Source: Noviherbaspirillum pedocola
GTDB taxonomy: Bacteria > Pseudomonadota > Gammaproteobacteria > Burkholderiales > Burkholderiaceae_D
Assembly (NCBI RefSeq): GCF_016632335.1
Contig: NZ_JAEPBG010000005.1
Location: 1-64,000, forward strand
Length of the DNA: 64,000 bases
Direction of reading: 5' to 3'
The position numbers and the translations under genes were made by a program. Position 1 is the first letter of the stretch, and each line of letters opens with the position of its first letter. Shown here in pieces: positions 38,092 through 47,618 of the stretch. The notes beneath the pieces were generated by a model that saw only the letters and a program-made list of their open reading frames with translations, searched no databases and was not told the DNA's origin.

Positions 38092-39165
38092 TCAGGCGGC
38101 TGTCGCCCCTTGAAGCTGGCACAGCGAATTGACCTGTTCCAGCACCGCGTTGACCGTGACGCCAAGGGCGCACGGATGCCCGATCGGGCAAACCACATGA
38201 GCGCACGGGCGACAGGGCACATCGGCCCATAGCATCCGGTGCTTGGCGGCATCGAGCGGCGCCCAGCGCCTGGCGTCAGCACCGCTGGAAACCACCACGC
38301 TCTGCGTGCCCACCGCCGCTGCCACATGCGACACGCCGGTGTCGTTCGACACCAGGAGGCGCGCGCCGGCGATCATCGCGGCCAGTCCGCCAAGACTGGT
38401 GCGGCCGGAGGTATCGATTGCTGGCGCGTGCATCGCCGCCGCGACCTCGGCCACCAGCGGCTTCTCATCACCGGACCCGGTGAGCACGATGCGCCAGCCA
38501 TCGGCGGCGAGCGCATCCGCCACCTCGGCAAAGCGCTGCACCGGCCAGCGCCGCGACGGCAGCCGCGCACCGGGATGCACGCAGACGTAGCCAAGCGGCG
38601 CTGGCAATTCGGGCACGTCGCGCGACAGGTGCGCGCGGTCTTCAGCGGTAATCGGAAACTCAAGATGCTGCCCTTGCGGCGGCGCGCCCAGCGCTTCCAG
38701 CAGGCGCAGATAGCGCAAGACTTCATGCTCGTCGCTGCGCCAATCGAGAAAGGAGCCAGCGTCCGGCTGCCAGCCGCCGGATGGCATATAGCCGGCATTG
38801 CGCCGCGCGCCCATGGCCACCATCAGCGGATTGGTGAGCGCGCCGCTGCCATGCATCTGCAGCGCGAGGTCGAAGCGTTTGCCTTGCGCGGCGCGATAGA
38901 AGTCGGGCAGCGCATCGAGCCGCGGCTCGGTCTCGGGTAGTCCCGGAAAGCCGGGGAATTCGAGGAAGCCGTCGATGAGATGCGCGTAGCGCTGTGCAAA
39001 GCCGCGCGCCCAGGGCAGGCCGACCAGCGTGATCTCGGCTCGCGGCGCGGCCATGCGCAGCGCGCGCAATGCCGGCACCGTGACCAGCAGATCGCCTAGC
39101 TGGAGCGCGCGAAAGACCGCGATGCGTTCAAGCCTGCCGAAGTCCAGCCGCGCGGCCTCGCTCAT
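38092..39165 (-). CDS. Glycosyltransferase family 9 (heptosyltransferase-like)
   Basis: The 357-residue enzyme matches ADP-heptose:LPS heptosyltransferase-like proteins: [19 protein letters not shown] at the start, [20 protein letters not shown], the donor site [17 protein letters not shown] and a Cys-rich C-terminal [19 protein letters not shown]. It overlaps the carbamoyltransferase stop by 4 bp. The donor is probably ADP-heptose or a related sugar; the acceptor is unknown. Confidence 0.85.
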   Translation of the reverse strand: MSEAARLDFGRLERIAVFRALQLGDLLVTVPALRALRMAAPRAEITLVGLPWARGFAQRYAHLIDGFLEFPGFPGLPETEPRLDALPDFYRAAQGKRFDLALQMHGSGALTNPLMVAMGARRNAGYMPSGGWQPDAGSFLDWRSDEHEVLRYLRLLEALGAPPQGQHLEFPITAEDRAHLSRDVPELPAPLGYVCVHPGARLPSRRWPVQRFAEVADALAADGWRIVLTGSGDEKPLVAEVAAAMHAPAIDTSGRTSLGGLAAMIAGARLLVSNDTGVSHVAAAVGTQSVVVSSGADARRWAPLDAAKHRMLWADVPCRPCAHVVCPIGHPCALGVTVNAVLEQVNSLCQLQGATAA

Positions 39166-40904
39166 GCCGTCTTCCCGCCGACGGTGATCGATGGCTTTTC
39201 CAGCAGGAAGGAGCCGATCGCCAGCGCATCCAGCGGGGTGGTGAGGAAAGATTCGACCGCATCGCGCGGCGTGCAGACGATGGGCTCGCCGCGGGTATTG
39301 AACGAGGTGTTGACCAGCACCGGCACGCCGGTCAGGCGCTGGAAAGCTTGCAGCAGATCGTGATAGGGCGCGTTCTGGTCGCGCCGTATCGTCTGCACAC
39401 GCGCCGTGCCATCGACATGGCGCACCGCCGGTATCTGCGCGGCCTTCTCGGGAATCACGTCATACACGAACACCATAAAAGGCGATACGTCGCCATTGAC
39501 GAACCAGTTGCCGACTTCCTGCTCCAGCACCACGGGCGCGACCGGGCGGAAGTCTTCGCGGTCCTTGATGCCATTGAGCTTGGCCTGCATGCCGGGATCC
39601 ACCGGCGAGGCCAGGATCGAGCGCGCGCCGAGCGAGCGCGGACCGAATTCCATGCGGCCCTGAAACCAGCCGATCACCTTGTTCTGCGCGAGGATCGCCG
39701 CGGTCTCTTCAGCCACGTTGCTCATGCGGCGATACGGCAGCTTCGCCATCTTGAGGAATTCCTCTATCTCGTCATCGGAGTACGAAGGACCAAGAAAGAC
39801 ATGTTCCATCTGCCAGGCCCGCTTGCCGCCGCGCTGCTGCAGATCGATCCACAGCGCCGCGCCCAGCGACGTGCCCGAATCCCCCGAAGCCGGCTGCACC
39901 CACACGCGCTTGAAGGGTCCCTTGTCGCGCAGGATGGCATTCATCACGCAGTTCAGCGCCACGCCGCCGGCCAGCGCCAGGTTCTCGGCGCCGGTTTTCT
40001 CATGCAGCCATTGCGCCATCTGCATCACGGTTTCCTCGAGCACCAGTTGCAATGAACGCGCGATGTCCATGTGCACTTCTTCAAAGGCCGATCCGCGCTC
40101 GCGCCGCGGGCCGAACACATCTTCCCAGCGCGCGTTCTCGACGGTGTAATCGCCATCGCCGCGATAGCGCACGATGGCGCGCAGCGCATCGGCAAAGCGC
40201 GGCTGGCCGAAGGAGGCCAGCGCCATCACCTTGTATTCGTCCGAAGAGCGCAGGAAGCCGAGATGATCGGTCACGGCTTCATACAAGAGACCAAGCGAAT
40301 GCGGCAGGTTGACCTGTTTGATGCGCTCATAGGCGCCGTCGCGCCATACGCCATAGCTGGTGGTGGCGCGCTCGCCGCGGCCATCCATGGCCAATACCGC
40401 GCAGGTCTCGAAGGGCGCGGCCAGGAAAGTGCTTGCCTCATGCGCGAGATGATGTTCGACGAAATGCCATTGGAAGGGACCGTCGAAGCGCACGCCGGCA
40501 AAGCGCTTCTGCAGATGATGCGGCGCGCCCGAAGCCAGCTGGCGCGGCGCATTGACGATATAGGACAGCGACAGCGGATCCCAAGGCGATAGCCATTCAT
40601 CGCTCGGGTTAAGGCTTGGCTCGAGAGGCAGCGTGATGGTCGCGTTCTTGGCGTGCTCGCCAAGCTGTATGCGCGGGTCATAGGAATATGCCACATGCTG
40701 CACATCGGCCAGCGTGATGCCGGCCTCCTTCAGACAATAGTCGATTGCATTGAAGGGCAGCTGCCAGACCGTGAACGGCACCGGTCGCTTGCCATGCTTG
40801 ACCCGGGTGAAACGTTCTTCTTCCGCAGCGGCGATGACAACGCCGTCTTTTACCAGGCTCGCGGAACAGTCATGAAATGCAGCATTGATTCCCAAGGTAT
40901 ACAC
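39162..40904 (-). CDS. Carbamoyltransferase (NodU/CmcH family)
   Basis: The 580-residue protein matches O-carbamoyltransferases that use carbamoyl phosphate and ATP through a TsaD-like domain. Signatures are GINAAFHDCSASLVKDG, HHLAHEASTFLAAPF (catalytic His), LAMDGRGERAT, LALAGGVALNCVMNA and the YrdC-like tail FGPRSLGARSILASP and LVNTSFNTRGEPIV. A GTG start at 40904 is preferred because AAGGAGG lies 5 bp upstream; a GTG at 40919 is also possible. It is the first gene of the minus arm of the glycan cluster and would carbamoylate a sugar hydroxyl. Confidence 0.9.
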   Translation of the reverse strand: MYTLGINAAFHDCSASLVKDGVVIAAAEEERFTRVKHGKRPVPFTVWQLPFNAIDYCLKEAGITLADVQHVAYSYDPRIQLGEHAKNATITLPLEPSLNPSDEWLSPWDPLSLSYIVNAPRQLASGAPHHLQKRFAGVRFDGPFQWHFVEHHLAHEASTFLAAPFETCAVLAMDGRGERATTSYGVWRDGAYERIKQVNLPHSLGLLYEAVTDHLGFLRSSDEYKVMALASFGQPRFADALRAIVRYRGDGDYTVENARWEDVFGPRRERGSAFEEVHMDIARSLQLVLEETVMQMAQWLHEKTGAENLALAGGVALNCVMNAILRDKGPFKRVWVQPASGDSGTSLGAALWIDLQQRGGKRAWQMEHVFLGPSYSDDEIEEFLKMAKLPYRRMSNVAEETAAILAQNKVIGWFQGRMEFGPRSLGARSILASPVDPGMQAKLNGIKDREDFRPVAPVVLEQEVGNWFVNGDVSPFMVFVYDVIPEKAAQIPAVRHVDGTARVQTIRRDQNAPYHDLLQAFQRLTGVPVLVNTSFNTRGEPIVCTPRDAVESFLTTPLDALAIGSFLLEKPSITVGGKTA

Positions 40905-41264
40905 ACCTGCCTCCTTCACGAGTTAACCGGACGCGCCGGTTGAACAAGGGAATTAGCAAGCGACATACCAGCGCTTCCTGTGAAGGAAGCCGAGCATGCA
41001 AAGGCGCGCCGCGACTGTATTGCATCGGTACCGTCGGGTTGATACCCGCAGGGTCGCGGCCGGTAAGAACTACAGGTGAATGTAAAGAATGTAAGGGTAA
41101 TTGTTGCAATTGATTTTTAAGAAAGTTGACATGCCGCATCGGATCAAGTGCCTTGCGGCGCTTCTACTCTTGTCTGGACAAGTGTTGCCGTGCGCGCTCG
41201 TTGGAACGTCACCCCTTGGAACAGGTTTTGCTGAAGGATTCCGACCTATGCGAAACCGAGTGCC
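40905..41264. other. Divergent intergenic region of the glycan cluster
   Basis: This 360-bp spacer separates the two divergent arms and should contain both promoters. It has an AT-rich patch at 41070-41130 with a direct repeat of GAATGTAA and a TTGACA-like hexamer near 41126, but I found no convincing -10 partner. No gene is visible. Confidence 0.5.
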
Positions 41265-42299
41265 ATGGATACCTTGACCGCAAGCATCAATGATCCGGAT
41301 CTGATCCCCCTCTCTGCGTACGAAGCTGCAGGGACGCCCAGCGTATCGGTTGTCGTGCCGACCGTTGGCCGCGCCGACCTGTTGAACCGCTGCCTCGGCG
41401 CACTGGTCGCGCAAAGCCTCGATACCGCGGACTACGAAATCCTGATTGTCGATGACGGTCCCAGCGATGCCACGCGGGAAATCGTTGAAGGATGGATGAC
41501 AAGCCAGCCGCAACGCATCGTCTATATCGCCAACCACGGGCCGCATGGGCCCGCCGCCGCGCGCAATCGCGGCTGGCAGGCGGCGCGCGCATCCATCATC
41601 GCCTTCACCGATGACGACACCGTGCCGGCGCCGGACTGGCTTGCCGGCGGCCTGGCTGCTTTCGAGCCGGATGTCGATGTGCTGCGCGGGCGCGTGGTGA
41701 TGCCGCTGCCCGATGTGCCCACCGATTACGAGCGCGACGCGAGTCACCTCGAGACGGCCGAGTTCGTCACTGCAAACTGCTTCTGCCGCAAGGCAGTGCT
41801 GCAGGCGCTGGATGGTTTCGATGAGCGCTTCCGCTATGCGTGGCGCGAGGACAGTGATGTGCATTTCCGCCTGCTCAACGCCGGCGCGACGATACGCAGC
41901 GCGCCCGGCGCCGTTGTCGAGCATCCGGTGCGGCCGGCGCGCTGGGGCGTTTCCGTCTTTCAGCAAAAGAAAATCCTGTTCGATGCCTTGCTCTACAAGA
42001 AGCATCCGAAGCTGTACCGCCAGCGCATACGCGCTACGCCGCGCTGGGACTATTACCTGATCGCCGCCTCGCTGGCTACGGGCGCGGCGGGCGCGGCCAC
42101 CGGGCACCGCAACGTGGCCACGACGGCCGGCCTGGTATGGCTGGGCATGACGGCGCGCTTTTTTCTGCAGCGCATCCGCGGCACGACGATGTCGCCCTCG
42201 CATGTGGCCGAGATGGCGCTGACCTCAGCGGTGATACCGCCGATTGCAGTGTACTGGCGCATGGTCGGCGCGCTGCGCTTCAAGGTCCGCTTCTTCTGA
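41265..42299 (+). CDS. Glycosyltransferase family 2
   Basis: The 344-residue protein has a GT-A fold with VSVVVPTVGRADLLNRCL, the VDDG motif, AAARNRGWQAA, the metal-binding DDD in IAFTDDDTVPAPDW and a catalytic WREDSDVHFRLL region. The C-terminal third has hydrophobic segments (about 265-330) that may associate with the membrane. The donor is a nucleotide sugar; the substrate cannot be predicted. It is the first gene of the plus arm; the next gene begins 19 bp later. Confidence 0.85.
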   Translation: MDTLTASINDPDLIPLSAYEAAGTPSVSVVVPTVGRADLLNRCLGALVAQSLDTADYEILIVDDGPSDATREIVEGWMTSQPQRIVYIANHGPHGPAAARNRGWQAARASIIAFTDDDTVPAPDWLAGGLAAFEPDVDVLRGRVVMPLPDVPTDYERDASHLETAEFVTANCFCRKAVLQALDGFDERFRYAWREDSDVHFRLLNAGATIRSAPGAVVEHPVRPARWGVSVFQQKKILFDALLYKKHPKLYRQRIRATPRWDYYLIAASLATGAAGAATGHRNVATTAGLVWLGMTARFFLQRIRGTTMSPSHVAEMALTSAVIPPIAVYWRMVGALRFKVRFF

Positions 42300-42318
42300 C
42301 CCGCCGACAAGGGACCGC

Positions 42319-43284
42319 ATGCGACCACTGAATATTCTTACCTGGCATACCCACGGCAGCTATCTGTATTACCTGACGCAGGTGCCGCATCGCTTTTACG
42401 TGCTGTCCAAGCCCGGCCGCCCGGCCGGCTACGGCGGCCGCTGCGGCCATATGCCATGGGGCGACAACGTGATCGATCTGCCGGTCGAAGACGCGGCCAA
42501 GACCGAGTTCGATTGCATCCTGTTCCAGGACGACGACCAGTACCTGAAGGACCAGTTTGAATTTCTGACCGAAGCGCAACGCCGCTTGCCGCGCATCTAT
42601 CTCGAGCACGACACGCCGCGCGAGCATCCGACCGACATGCCGCATCCGGTCGACGACCCCGACATGCTGCTGGTGCACTGCACCCATTTCAACGCGCTGA
42701 TGTGGAACAACGGCAGAACGCCGGTACGCGTGGTCGAGCATGGCGTGCGGGTGCCGGAAAGCGTGCAGTACGACGGCAGCCTCGAGCGCGGTCTCACGGT
42801 GGTGAATCACCTGGCGCGGCGCGGGCGCAGGCTCGGCGGCGATGTCTTCCTGCGCGCGCGCGAACGCCTGCCCATCGACCTGGTCGGCATGGGCGCCGAG
42901 GAAATGGGCGGCCTGGGCGAAGTGCTGCATGGCGAACTGTCGGCGTTTTCGGCGCGCTACCGCTTTCTGTTCAACCCGATCCGCTACACCAGCCTGGGGC
43001 TGGCGGTGATCGAGGCCATGCTGATCGGCATGCCGGTCGTGGCGGTGGCCACCACCGAGATGGCCACCGTGATCGAGAACGGCCGCACCGGCTATGCCGG
43101 CACCGATGTCGACGCACTGATCGCGCATATGCAAGAACTGCTGCGCGAACCGGAACTGGCGCGGCGCATGGGACAGCATGCCCGCGCGTACGCGCGCGAG
43201 CGCTTCGGCATCGAGCGCTTCGTGCGTGACTGGCAGCGCGTCTTTGCCGAAGTCACCGCGACCAGATCAGCCGCAGTCGCATAG
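42319..43284 (+). CDS. Glycosyltransferase family 4-like
   Basis: The 321-residue enzyme opens MRPLNILTWHTHGSYLYYLT and has an unusual N-terminal domain (YGGRCGHMPWGDNVIDLPVE). A typical GT-B C-terminal donor site follows: YTSLGLAVIEAMLIGMPVVA then ENGRTGYAGTDVDAL. The central RGLTVVNHLARRGRRLGGDV stretch is likely the phosphate-binding part. It is slightly shorter than average for GT4. ATG 42319 follows GGGACC. It lies between the GT2 and the unknown gene at 43327. Confidence 0.82.
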   Translation: MRPLNILTWHTHGSYLYYLTQVPHRFYVLSKPGRPAGYGGRCGHMPWGDNVIDLPVEDAAKTEFDCILFQDDDQYLKDQFEFLTEAQRRLPRIYLEHDTPREHPTDMPHPVDDPDMLLVHCTHFNALMWNNGRTPVRVVEHGVRVPESVQYDGSLERGLTVVNHLARRGRRLGGDVFLRARERLPIDLVGMGAEEMGGLGEVLHGELSAFSARYRFLFNPIRYTSLGLAVIEAMLIGMPVVAVATTEMATVIENGRTGYAGTDVDALIAHMQELLREPELARRMGQHARAYARERFGIERFVRDWQRVFAEVTATRSAAVA

Positions 43285-43326
43285 GCCTGACAACGCATTC
43301 GTTATACGAGAAAGAAGGAGATGCAA

Positions 43327-43827
43327 TTGGCAGCAGCAAACAAGAGCTTTTTCCTCGATGAGGCAGCCGCCGCGGAAGCGGTGCAGATGTGCCTGCCGAT
43401 GATTACCAACGCCATGGACAGCGGCCGCGTCGGCGAAAGCGGCTTTCTGTACCTGGTGGTGATGGACCCGCGCAAGACGCCCGCCGATTCAAGCTTCGAT
43501 GAAGCGATCCTCCATGAATACTCGGTTGGCGATCGCAGCAAATGGGATGCGGACTATCGCGCCTTTGCCGTGGCCAAAGCCAAGGTCGCATGGAAGTACG
43601 GCATGGATGCGCACCAGGTGCAGGAGTTGAAGCCCTGGCTGCTCGAGCAGGGCGACACCGTGCTGTGGGGCTCGGTGGTGGTGGACGGCATTACGGTGGC
43701 CGCCAGCGGCGCGCACCCCTGGTTCGACGAAGCCTTCGCCGGCGCGGTGGCGATGTGCCTGAAGGCGCTGGCCAAGCGCGGCGCGGCCCGTGCTCGTGAA
43801 CAGGGATTGTTTCTGGATGCGCGCTGA
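43327..43827 (+). CDS. Unknown protein in the glycan cluster
   Basis: The protein has about 166 residues with no signal peptide and no membrane helix. Features seen are DSGRVGESGFLYLVVMDPRK, AFAVAKAKVAWKYGMDA and VVVDGITVAASGAHPWFDE. The alternation of AxAKAxxA helices with a beta segment is weakly reminiscent of GlcG/HbpS-like domains, but I would not assign it. An AAGGAG site at 43315-43320 touches an ATG at 43321 with no spacing. A TTG at 43327 is therefore the better start. It is placed between two glycosyltransferases in the same direction, so it is probably part of the pathway. Confidence 0.6.
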   Translation: MAAANKSFFLDEAAAAEAVQMCLPMITNAMDSGRVGESGFLYLVVMDPRKTPADSSFDEAILHEYSVGDRSKWDADYRAFAVAKAKVAWKYGMDAHQVQELKPWLLEQGDTVLWGSVVVDGITVAASGAHPWFDEAFAGAVAMCLKALAKRGAARAREQGLFLDAR

Positions 43828-43866
43828 TGCGCCGCCTTCAATGAATCGGTCGTGGAGGAAGTGAAG

Positions 43867-45177
43867 ATGCGCAGAATAGCCCTGATCAGCGAGCATGCCT
43901 CGCCCCTGGCCGAGCCGGGCAGCATCGATAGCGGCGGACAGAATGTCTATGTCGCGCAGCTTGCCTGCGGTCTGGCGCGGCTCGGCCTGCATGTGGACGT
44001 GTTCACGCGGCGCGACGATGCCGCGCAGGAGGAGGTAGTGCATTGGCGTCCCGGCGTGAGGGTGGTGCATGTGCCGGCCGGACCGGCGCAATACCTGCCC
44101 AAGGAAGCGATGCTCGACTGCATGGACGAGTTCGGCGACTACATGGTTGATTTCGCGCGCGCGCAGATGCAGCCCTATGACCTTGCGCATGCGAACTTCT
44201 TCATGTCCGGCATGGCGGCGCGTCGCATGAAGTCCGCGCTGGGCACGCCGTACGTGATTACCTTCCATGCGCTAGGCCTGGTGCGGCGCATGCACCAGGG
44301 CAGCGCCGACGGCTTCCCGGCCGAACGCATGAATATCGAAGCCGTCCTGATGAAGGAGGCGGCGCGCATCATCGCCGAATGTCCGCAGGACCGCCAGGAC
44401 ATGGAACGCCTGTACGGCGCGCCGCCGCGCCACATCGACATCGTGCCCTGCGGTTACGACCCGGCCGAGCTGTGGCCGGTGCGCAGCAGCGCGCGGGCGC
44501 GCCTGGGCATCGAGCGCGATGAATTCGTGGTGCTGCAGCTTGGCCGCATGGTGGCGCGAAAAGGCGTGGATAACGTTATTGCCAGCGTGGCGCGCTTGCG
44601 CTCGCACTTCGGCATCCGCGCGCGGCTGTTGATCGTCGGCAGCGATGCGGCCGGCAATACCGTGTCGGCCTCGCCGGAACTGCGTCGCCTCACGGCCTTG
44701 TGCAATGAGCTTGATATCGCGCAGCAGGTGGTATTCGCCGGTCGCCAGCCGCGCGAACAGCTGCGCTATTACTACAGCGCAGCCGATGCCTTCGTCACTA
44801 CGCCCTGGTATGAGCCCTTCGGCATCACGCCGGTGGAAGCCATGGCTTGCGGCACCCCGGTCATCGGCGCGGAGGTCGGCGGCATCAAGGACACCGTGGT
44901 CGATGGCGTCACCGGCTACCTGGTGCCGCCGAATGATCCGGACGCGGTGGCGCAGCGCCTGGCGCTATTGCGCAACGCGCCCGAGCATGCGCGGCGCATG
45001 GGGCGGCAGGGCATGCTGCGCGCGAACCGCAATTACACCTGGCAAGGCGTGGCCACGCGTATTGCGGCGGTGTATGAAAACGCGCTCGACCAGGTCGGCG
45101 CGCAGAAACGAACGAGACAGCAACGGCCGACTGCCGCAACGATTTTGCAACCAAGGGAAATCCAATGGACCAATTGA
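43867..45177 (+). CDS. Glycosyltransferase family 4 (MshA/sucrose-synthase-like)
   Basis: The 436-residue GT-B enzyme has SIDSGGQNVYVAQLACGLAR near the start, YVITFHALGLVRRMHQG, LGRMVARKGVDNVIASVARL and the donor site YEPFGITPVEAMACGTPVIG, then GGIKDTVVDGVTGYLVPP. The SGGQNVY signature is shared with MshA and sucrose-phosphate synthase types. The start MRRIALI follows GGAGGAAGTG; a GTG further upstream lies inside that site. The last 13 bp overlap the next gene. Confidence 0.87.
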   Translation: MRRIALISEHASPLAEPGSIDSGGQNVYVAQLACGLARLGLHVDVFTRRDDAAQEEVVHWRPGVRVVHVPAGPAQYLPKEAMLDCMDEFGDYMVDFARAQMQPYDLAHANFFMSGMAARRMKSALGTPYVITFHALGLVRRMHQGSADGFPAERMNIEAVLMKEAARIIAECPQDRQDMERLYGAPPRHIDIVPCGYDPAELWPVRSSARARLGIERDEFVVLQLGRMVARKGVDNVIASVARLRSHFGIRARLLIVGSDAAGNTVSASPELRRLTALCNELDIAQQVVFAGRQPREQLRYYYSAADAFVTTPWYEPFGITPVEAMACGTPVIGAEVGGIKDTVVDGVTGYLVPPNDPDAVAQRLALLRNAPEHARRMGRQGMLRANRNYTWQGVATRIAAVYENALDQVGAQKRTRQQRPTAATILQPREIQWTN

Positions 45178-45926
45178 AATCAAGCCCGGAAATCACGCGC
45201 GATGCGAGCCTTTCGGGGCAAGTGATTCTTGTCACCGGCGGCGCCAGCGGCCTGGGCGCCGCCTTGAGCCGCGTGCTGTGCGCATCGGGCGCGCAAGTCG
45301 TCGTGGCGGACCTGCACCAGGACCGCGCCGAGACCACGGTGGCGGCATTGAAGGAGGAGGGCGGCGCCGCGCATGCGATCGCCCTGGATGTCGGCGATGC
45401 GCAGGCAGCGGAAAACGCGATCGGCGACATAGTGCGCCGCTTTGGCAGGATCGATGTGCTGATCAACAATGCCGGCACCGACATCACGCTGCCGATGGCG
45501 GAACTGAAGCCCGAGGACTGGCTGCGCGTGATCAACACCAATCTCAACGGTCCGTTCCTGCTGGCGAAATACGCATCCGAGGAAATGAAGAAGAACGGCA
45601 ACGGCCACATCATCAATATCGCGTCGACCGCGGCCAAGCGCGCCTGGCCGAACGCCTCGGCCTACCATGCCAGCAAATGGGGCCTGCTTGGCCTGTCTCA
45701 TGCGATGCATGCCGAGCTGCGCCCCATGGGCATACGCGTGACCGCGGTGATTGCCGGCGGCATGCGCACGCCCTTCCTGCTCGACCGCTTCCCCGACATC
45801 GATGTGGCCACGCTGCAGGAGCCGACCAACGTCGCGCAGGCGATCAAGTCGGTGCTGCTGCTGCCGAAGGAAACCGTCGTGTCCGAGATCATGGTGCTGC
45901 CGATGCGGGAGACTTCATGGCCGTAA
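45165..45926 (+). CDS. Short-chain dehydrogenase/reductase
   Basis: The 253-residue oxidoreductase has the cofactor motif VTGGASGLGAALSRVL, LINNAGTDITLPMAEL, catalytic Ser in NIASTAAKRAW and YxxxK in AYHASKWGLLGLS. The Asp after the second strand (VVVADLHQDRAE) suggests NAD(H). It overlaps the upstream glycosyltransferase by 13 bp and precedes the phosphatase by 13 bp. Its substrate is probably a sugar or sugar nucleotide, by context only. Confidence 0.85.
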   Translation: MDQLKSSPEITRDASLSGQVILVTGGASGLGAALSRVLCASGAQVVVADLHQDRAETTVAALKEEGGAAHAIALDVGDAQAAENAIGDIVRRFGRIDVLINNAGTDITLPMAELKPEDWLRVINTNLNGPFLLAKYASEEMKKNGNGHIINIASTAAKRAWPNASAYHASKWGLLGLSHAMHAELRPMGIRVTAVIAGGMRTPFLLDRFPDIDVATLQEPTNVAQAIKSVLLLPKETVVSEIMVLPMRETSWP

Positions 45927-45939
45927 TCGGGGTCAGGGC

Positions 45940-46509
45940 ATGACGGCAGCGGTGTTTCTGGATAAGGATGGCACCCTGATCGACGATGTGCCTTACAACG
46001 TCGATCCGGACCGCATCACGCTTGCCGCGCATGCCGGCGAAGCGCTGTCTCTGCTGCGCGATGCGGGCTATCGCCTGTTCATCGTCAGCAATCAGTCGGG
46101 CGTGGCGCGCGGCCTGTTCGACGAGGCGGCGCTGGAAGGCGTATGGCGCCGCATCGAGACGCTGCTTGCGCCTTGGCGGGTTGTCATCGATGGCGTGTAC
46201 TGGTGCCCGCATCATCCGGAAGGAGTCGTGCCGTCTTACGCGCATGACTGCGATTGCCGCAAGCCGCAGCCGGGTATGCTCCTGCGCGCGGCAAGCGAGC
46301 ATGGCATCGCTCTGTCGCGCTCATGGATGATTGGCGACATTCTGAATGACGTGGAAGCCGGCCACCGTGCCGGCTGCGCCGCGGCGCTGATCGACAATGG
46401 CAATGAAACCGAATGGCTGATGTCGCCGTTGCGCCGTGCGGATGTGATTGCGCCGAATCTGCTGGTCGCTGCGCAGGCGATTTGCACGCAGGGCCGGAGG
46501 TGCGCATGA
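45940..46509 (+). CDS. HAD phosphatase, GmhB-like (heptose bisphosphate phosphatase)
   Basis: The 189-residue enzyme matches D-glycero-D-manno-heptose 1,7-bisphosphate phosphatase. It has the nucleophile motif VFLDKDGTLIDDVPYNVDP, IVSNQSGVARGLFDE, the zinc loop YWCPHHPEG and HDCDCRKPQPGML, and the final Asp in WMIGDILNDVEAG. It makes a heptose phosphate for nucleotide activation. Its presence beside two GT9 genes is the main reason to think the glycan contains heptose. ATG 45940 follows TCAGGGC; it overlaps the next gene by 4 bp. Confidence 0.87.
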   Translation: MTAAVFLDKDGTLIDDVPYNVDPDRITLAAHAGEALSLLRDAGYRLFIVSNQSGVARGLFDEAALEGVWRRIETLLAPWRVVIDGVYWCPHHPEGVVPSYAHDCDCRKPQPGMLLRAASEHGIALSRSWMIGDILNDVEAGHRAGCAAALIDNGNETEWLMSPLRRADVIAPNLLVAAQAICTQGRRCA

Positions 46510-47618
46510 GCGCGTGGAACGAGGCGCGCAATCTGTTGTGCGTGCGGCTCGATTATCTCGGCGACGTGCTGATGTGCACGCCGGCGCTGCGCGCGCTGAA
46601 GCAAAGCGTGCCGGGGAGGCGGATTACGCTGCTCGGTTCTGGCGGCGGCGCGGCGGTGGCGCCGCATGTGCCGGAAATCGATGAGGTGATCCCGTATGCC
46701 GCGCCCTGGATGAAGCATGGCGGGCCACATGACATCGGCATCGATATCGCGATGGTCGAGCGGTTGCAGGAACGCGCCTTTGACGGCGCGGTGATCTTTA
46801 CTACCTACAGCCAGAGCGCGCTGCCGGCGGCGATGCTGTGTTATCTGGCGGGCATACCGCTGCGTATTGCGCATTGCCGCGAGAACCCGTATCGGCTGCT
46901 GTCGGACTGGATACCCGAGACCGAACCGCAGCAGACAGTGCGGCACGAGGTGCGCAGGCAGCTCGACCTGGTCGCCGCGATAGGCTGCACAGCCGCCGAC
47001 GAGCGCATGTCCTTCACGGTGCGCCCGGAAGAGTCCGAATGGGCGCGGCGTCAATTGGCGCTGCTGGGTATCGAGGATGGTCAAGCCTGGGTGCTGATGC
47101 ATCCGGGCGCAAGCGCGGCCTCGCGCCGCTATCCGCCAGCGCACTGGGCTACGGCGGCAAGGCGCATCGTTGGCGAGTTGGGCTTGCCGGTCGTATTCAG
47201 CGGCGGTGCTGGCGAAGCAGAGCTGATCGATGGCATCCGCGCAGAATGCGGCGTGCCTACGCAAAGCCTCGCTGGCCAGGCAACGCTAGGCCAGCTCGGC
47301 GGCTTGATCCGCTTGGCTAATGTCATGGTCGCCAATAACACTGGGCCGGCGCACATGGCTGCCGCAATCGGCACGCCGCTGGTAGACCTGTATGCGCAGA
47401 CCAATCTGCAGCACACGCCGTGGCGAGTGGAGTCGCGCGTGCTGTATCACGAAGTGCCGTGTCGCAACTGCTATAAGAGCGTGTGCCCCGAAGGGCATCA
47501 CAATTGCCTGGCAAAAGTGTCGCCGGGCAGAGTGGTGGATGCGGTACGCGAACTGATTGCGTTGCCTGAGCTGCAGGAAGTGACGCCTTCACCACCGCGC
47601 GGATCCCGGGCCTATTGA
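46506..47618 (+). CDS. Glycosyltransferase family 9 (heptosyltransferase-like)
   Basis: The 370-residue protein opens LLCVRLDYLGDVLMCTPALR and has VLMHPGASAASRRYPPAHWA, the donor site VMVANNTGPAHMAAAIGTPL and the Cys-rich segment CRNCYKSVCPEGHHNCL. It belongs to the same family as the GT9 at 38092 but is clearly distinct. Its 3' part was duplicated: a diverged copy lies at 48846-49123. Its end overlaps the convergent LRR pseudogene by 7 bp. Confidence 0.88.
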   Translation: MSAWNEARNLLCVRLDYLGDVLMCTPALRALKQSVPGRRITLLGSGGGAAVAPHVPEIDEVIPYAAPWMKHGGPHDIGIDIAMVERLQERAFDGAVIFTTYSQSALPAAMLCYLAGIPLRIAHCRENPYRLLSDWIPETEPQQTVRHEVRRQLDLVAAIGCTAADERMSFTVRPEESEWARRQLALLGIEDGQAWVLMHPGASAASRRYPPAHWATAARRIVGELGLPVVFSGGAGEAELIDGIRAECGVPTQSLAGQATLGQLGGLIRLANVMVANNTGPAHMAAAIGTPLVDLYAQTNLQHTPWRVESRVLYHEVPCRNCYKSVCPEGHHNCLAKVSPGRVVDAVRELIALPELQEVTPSPPRGSRAY

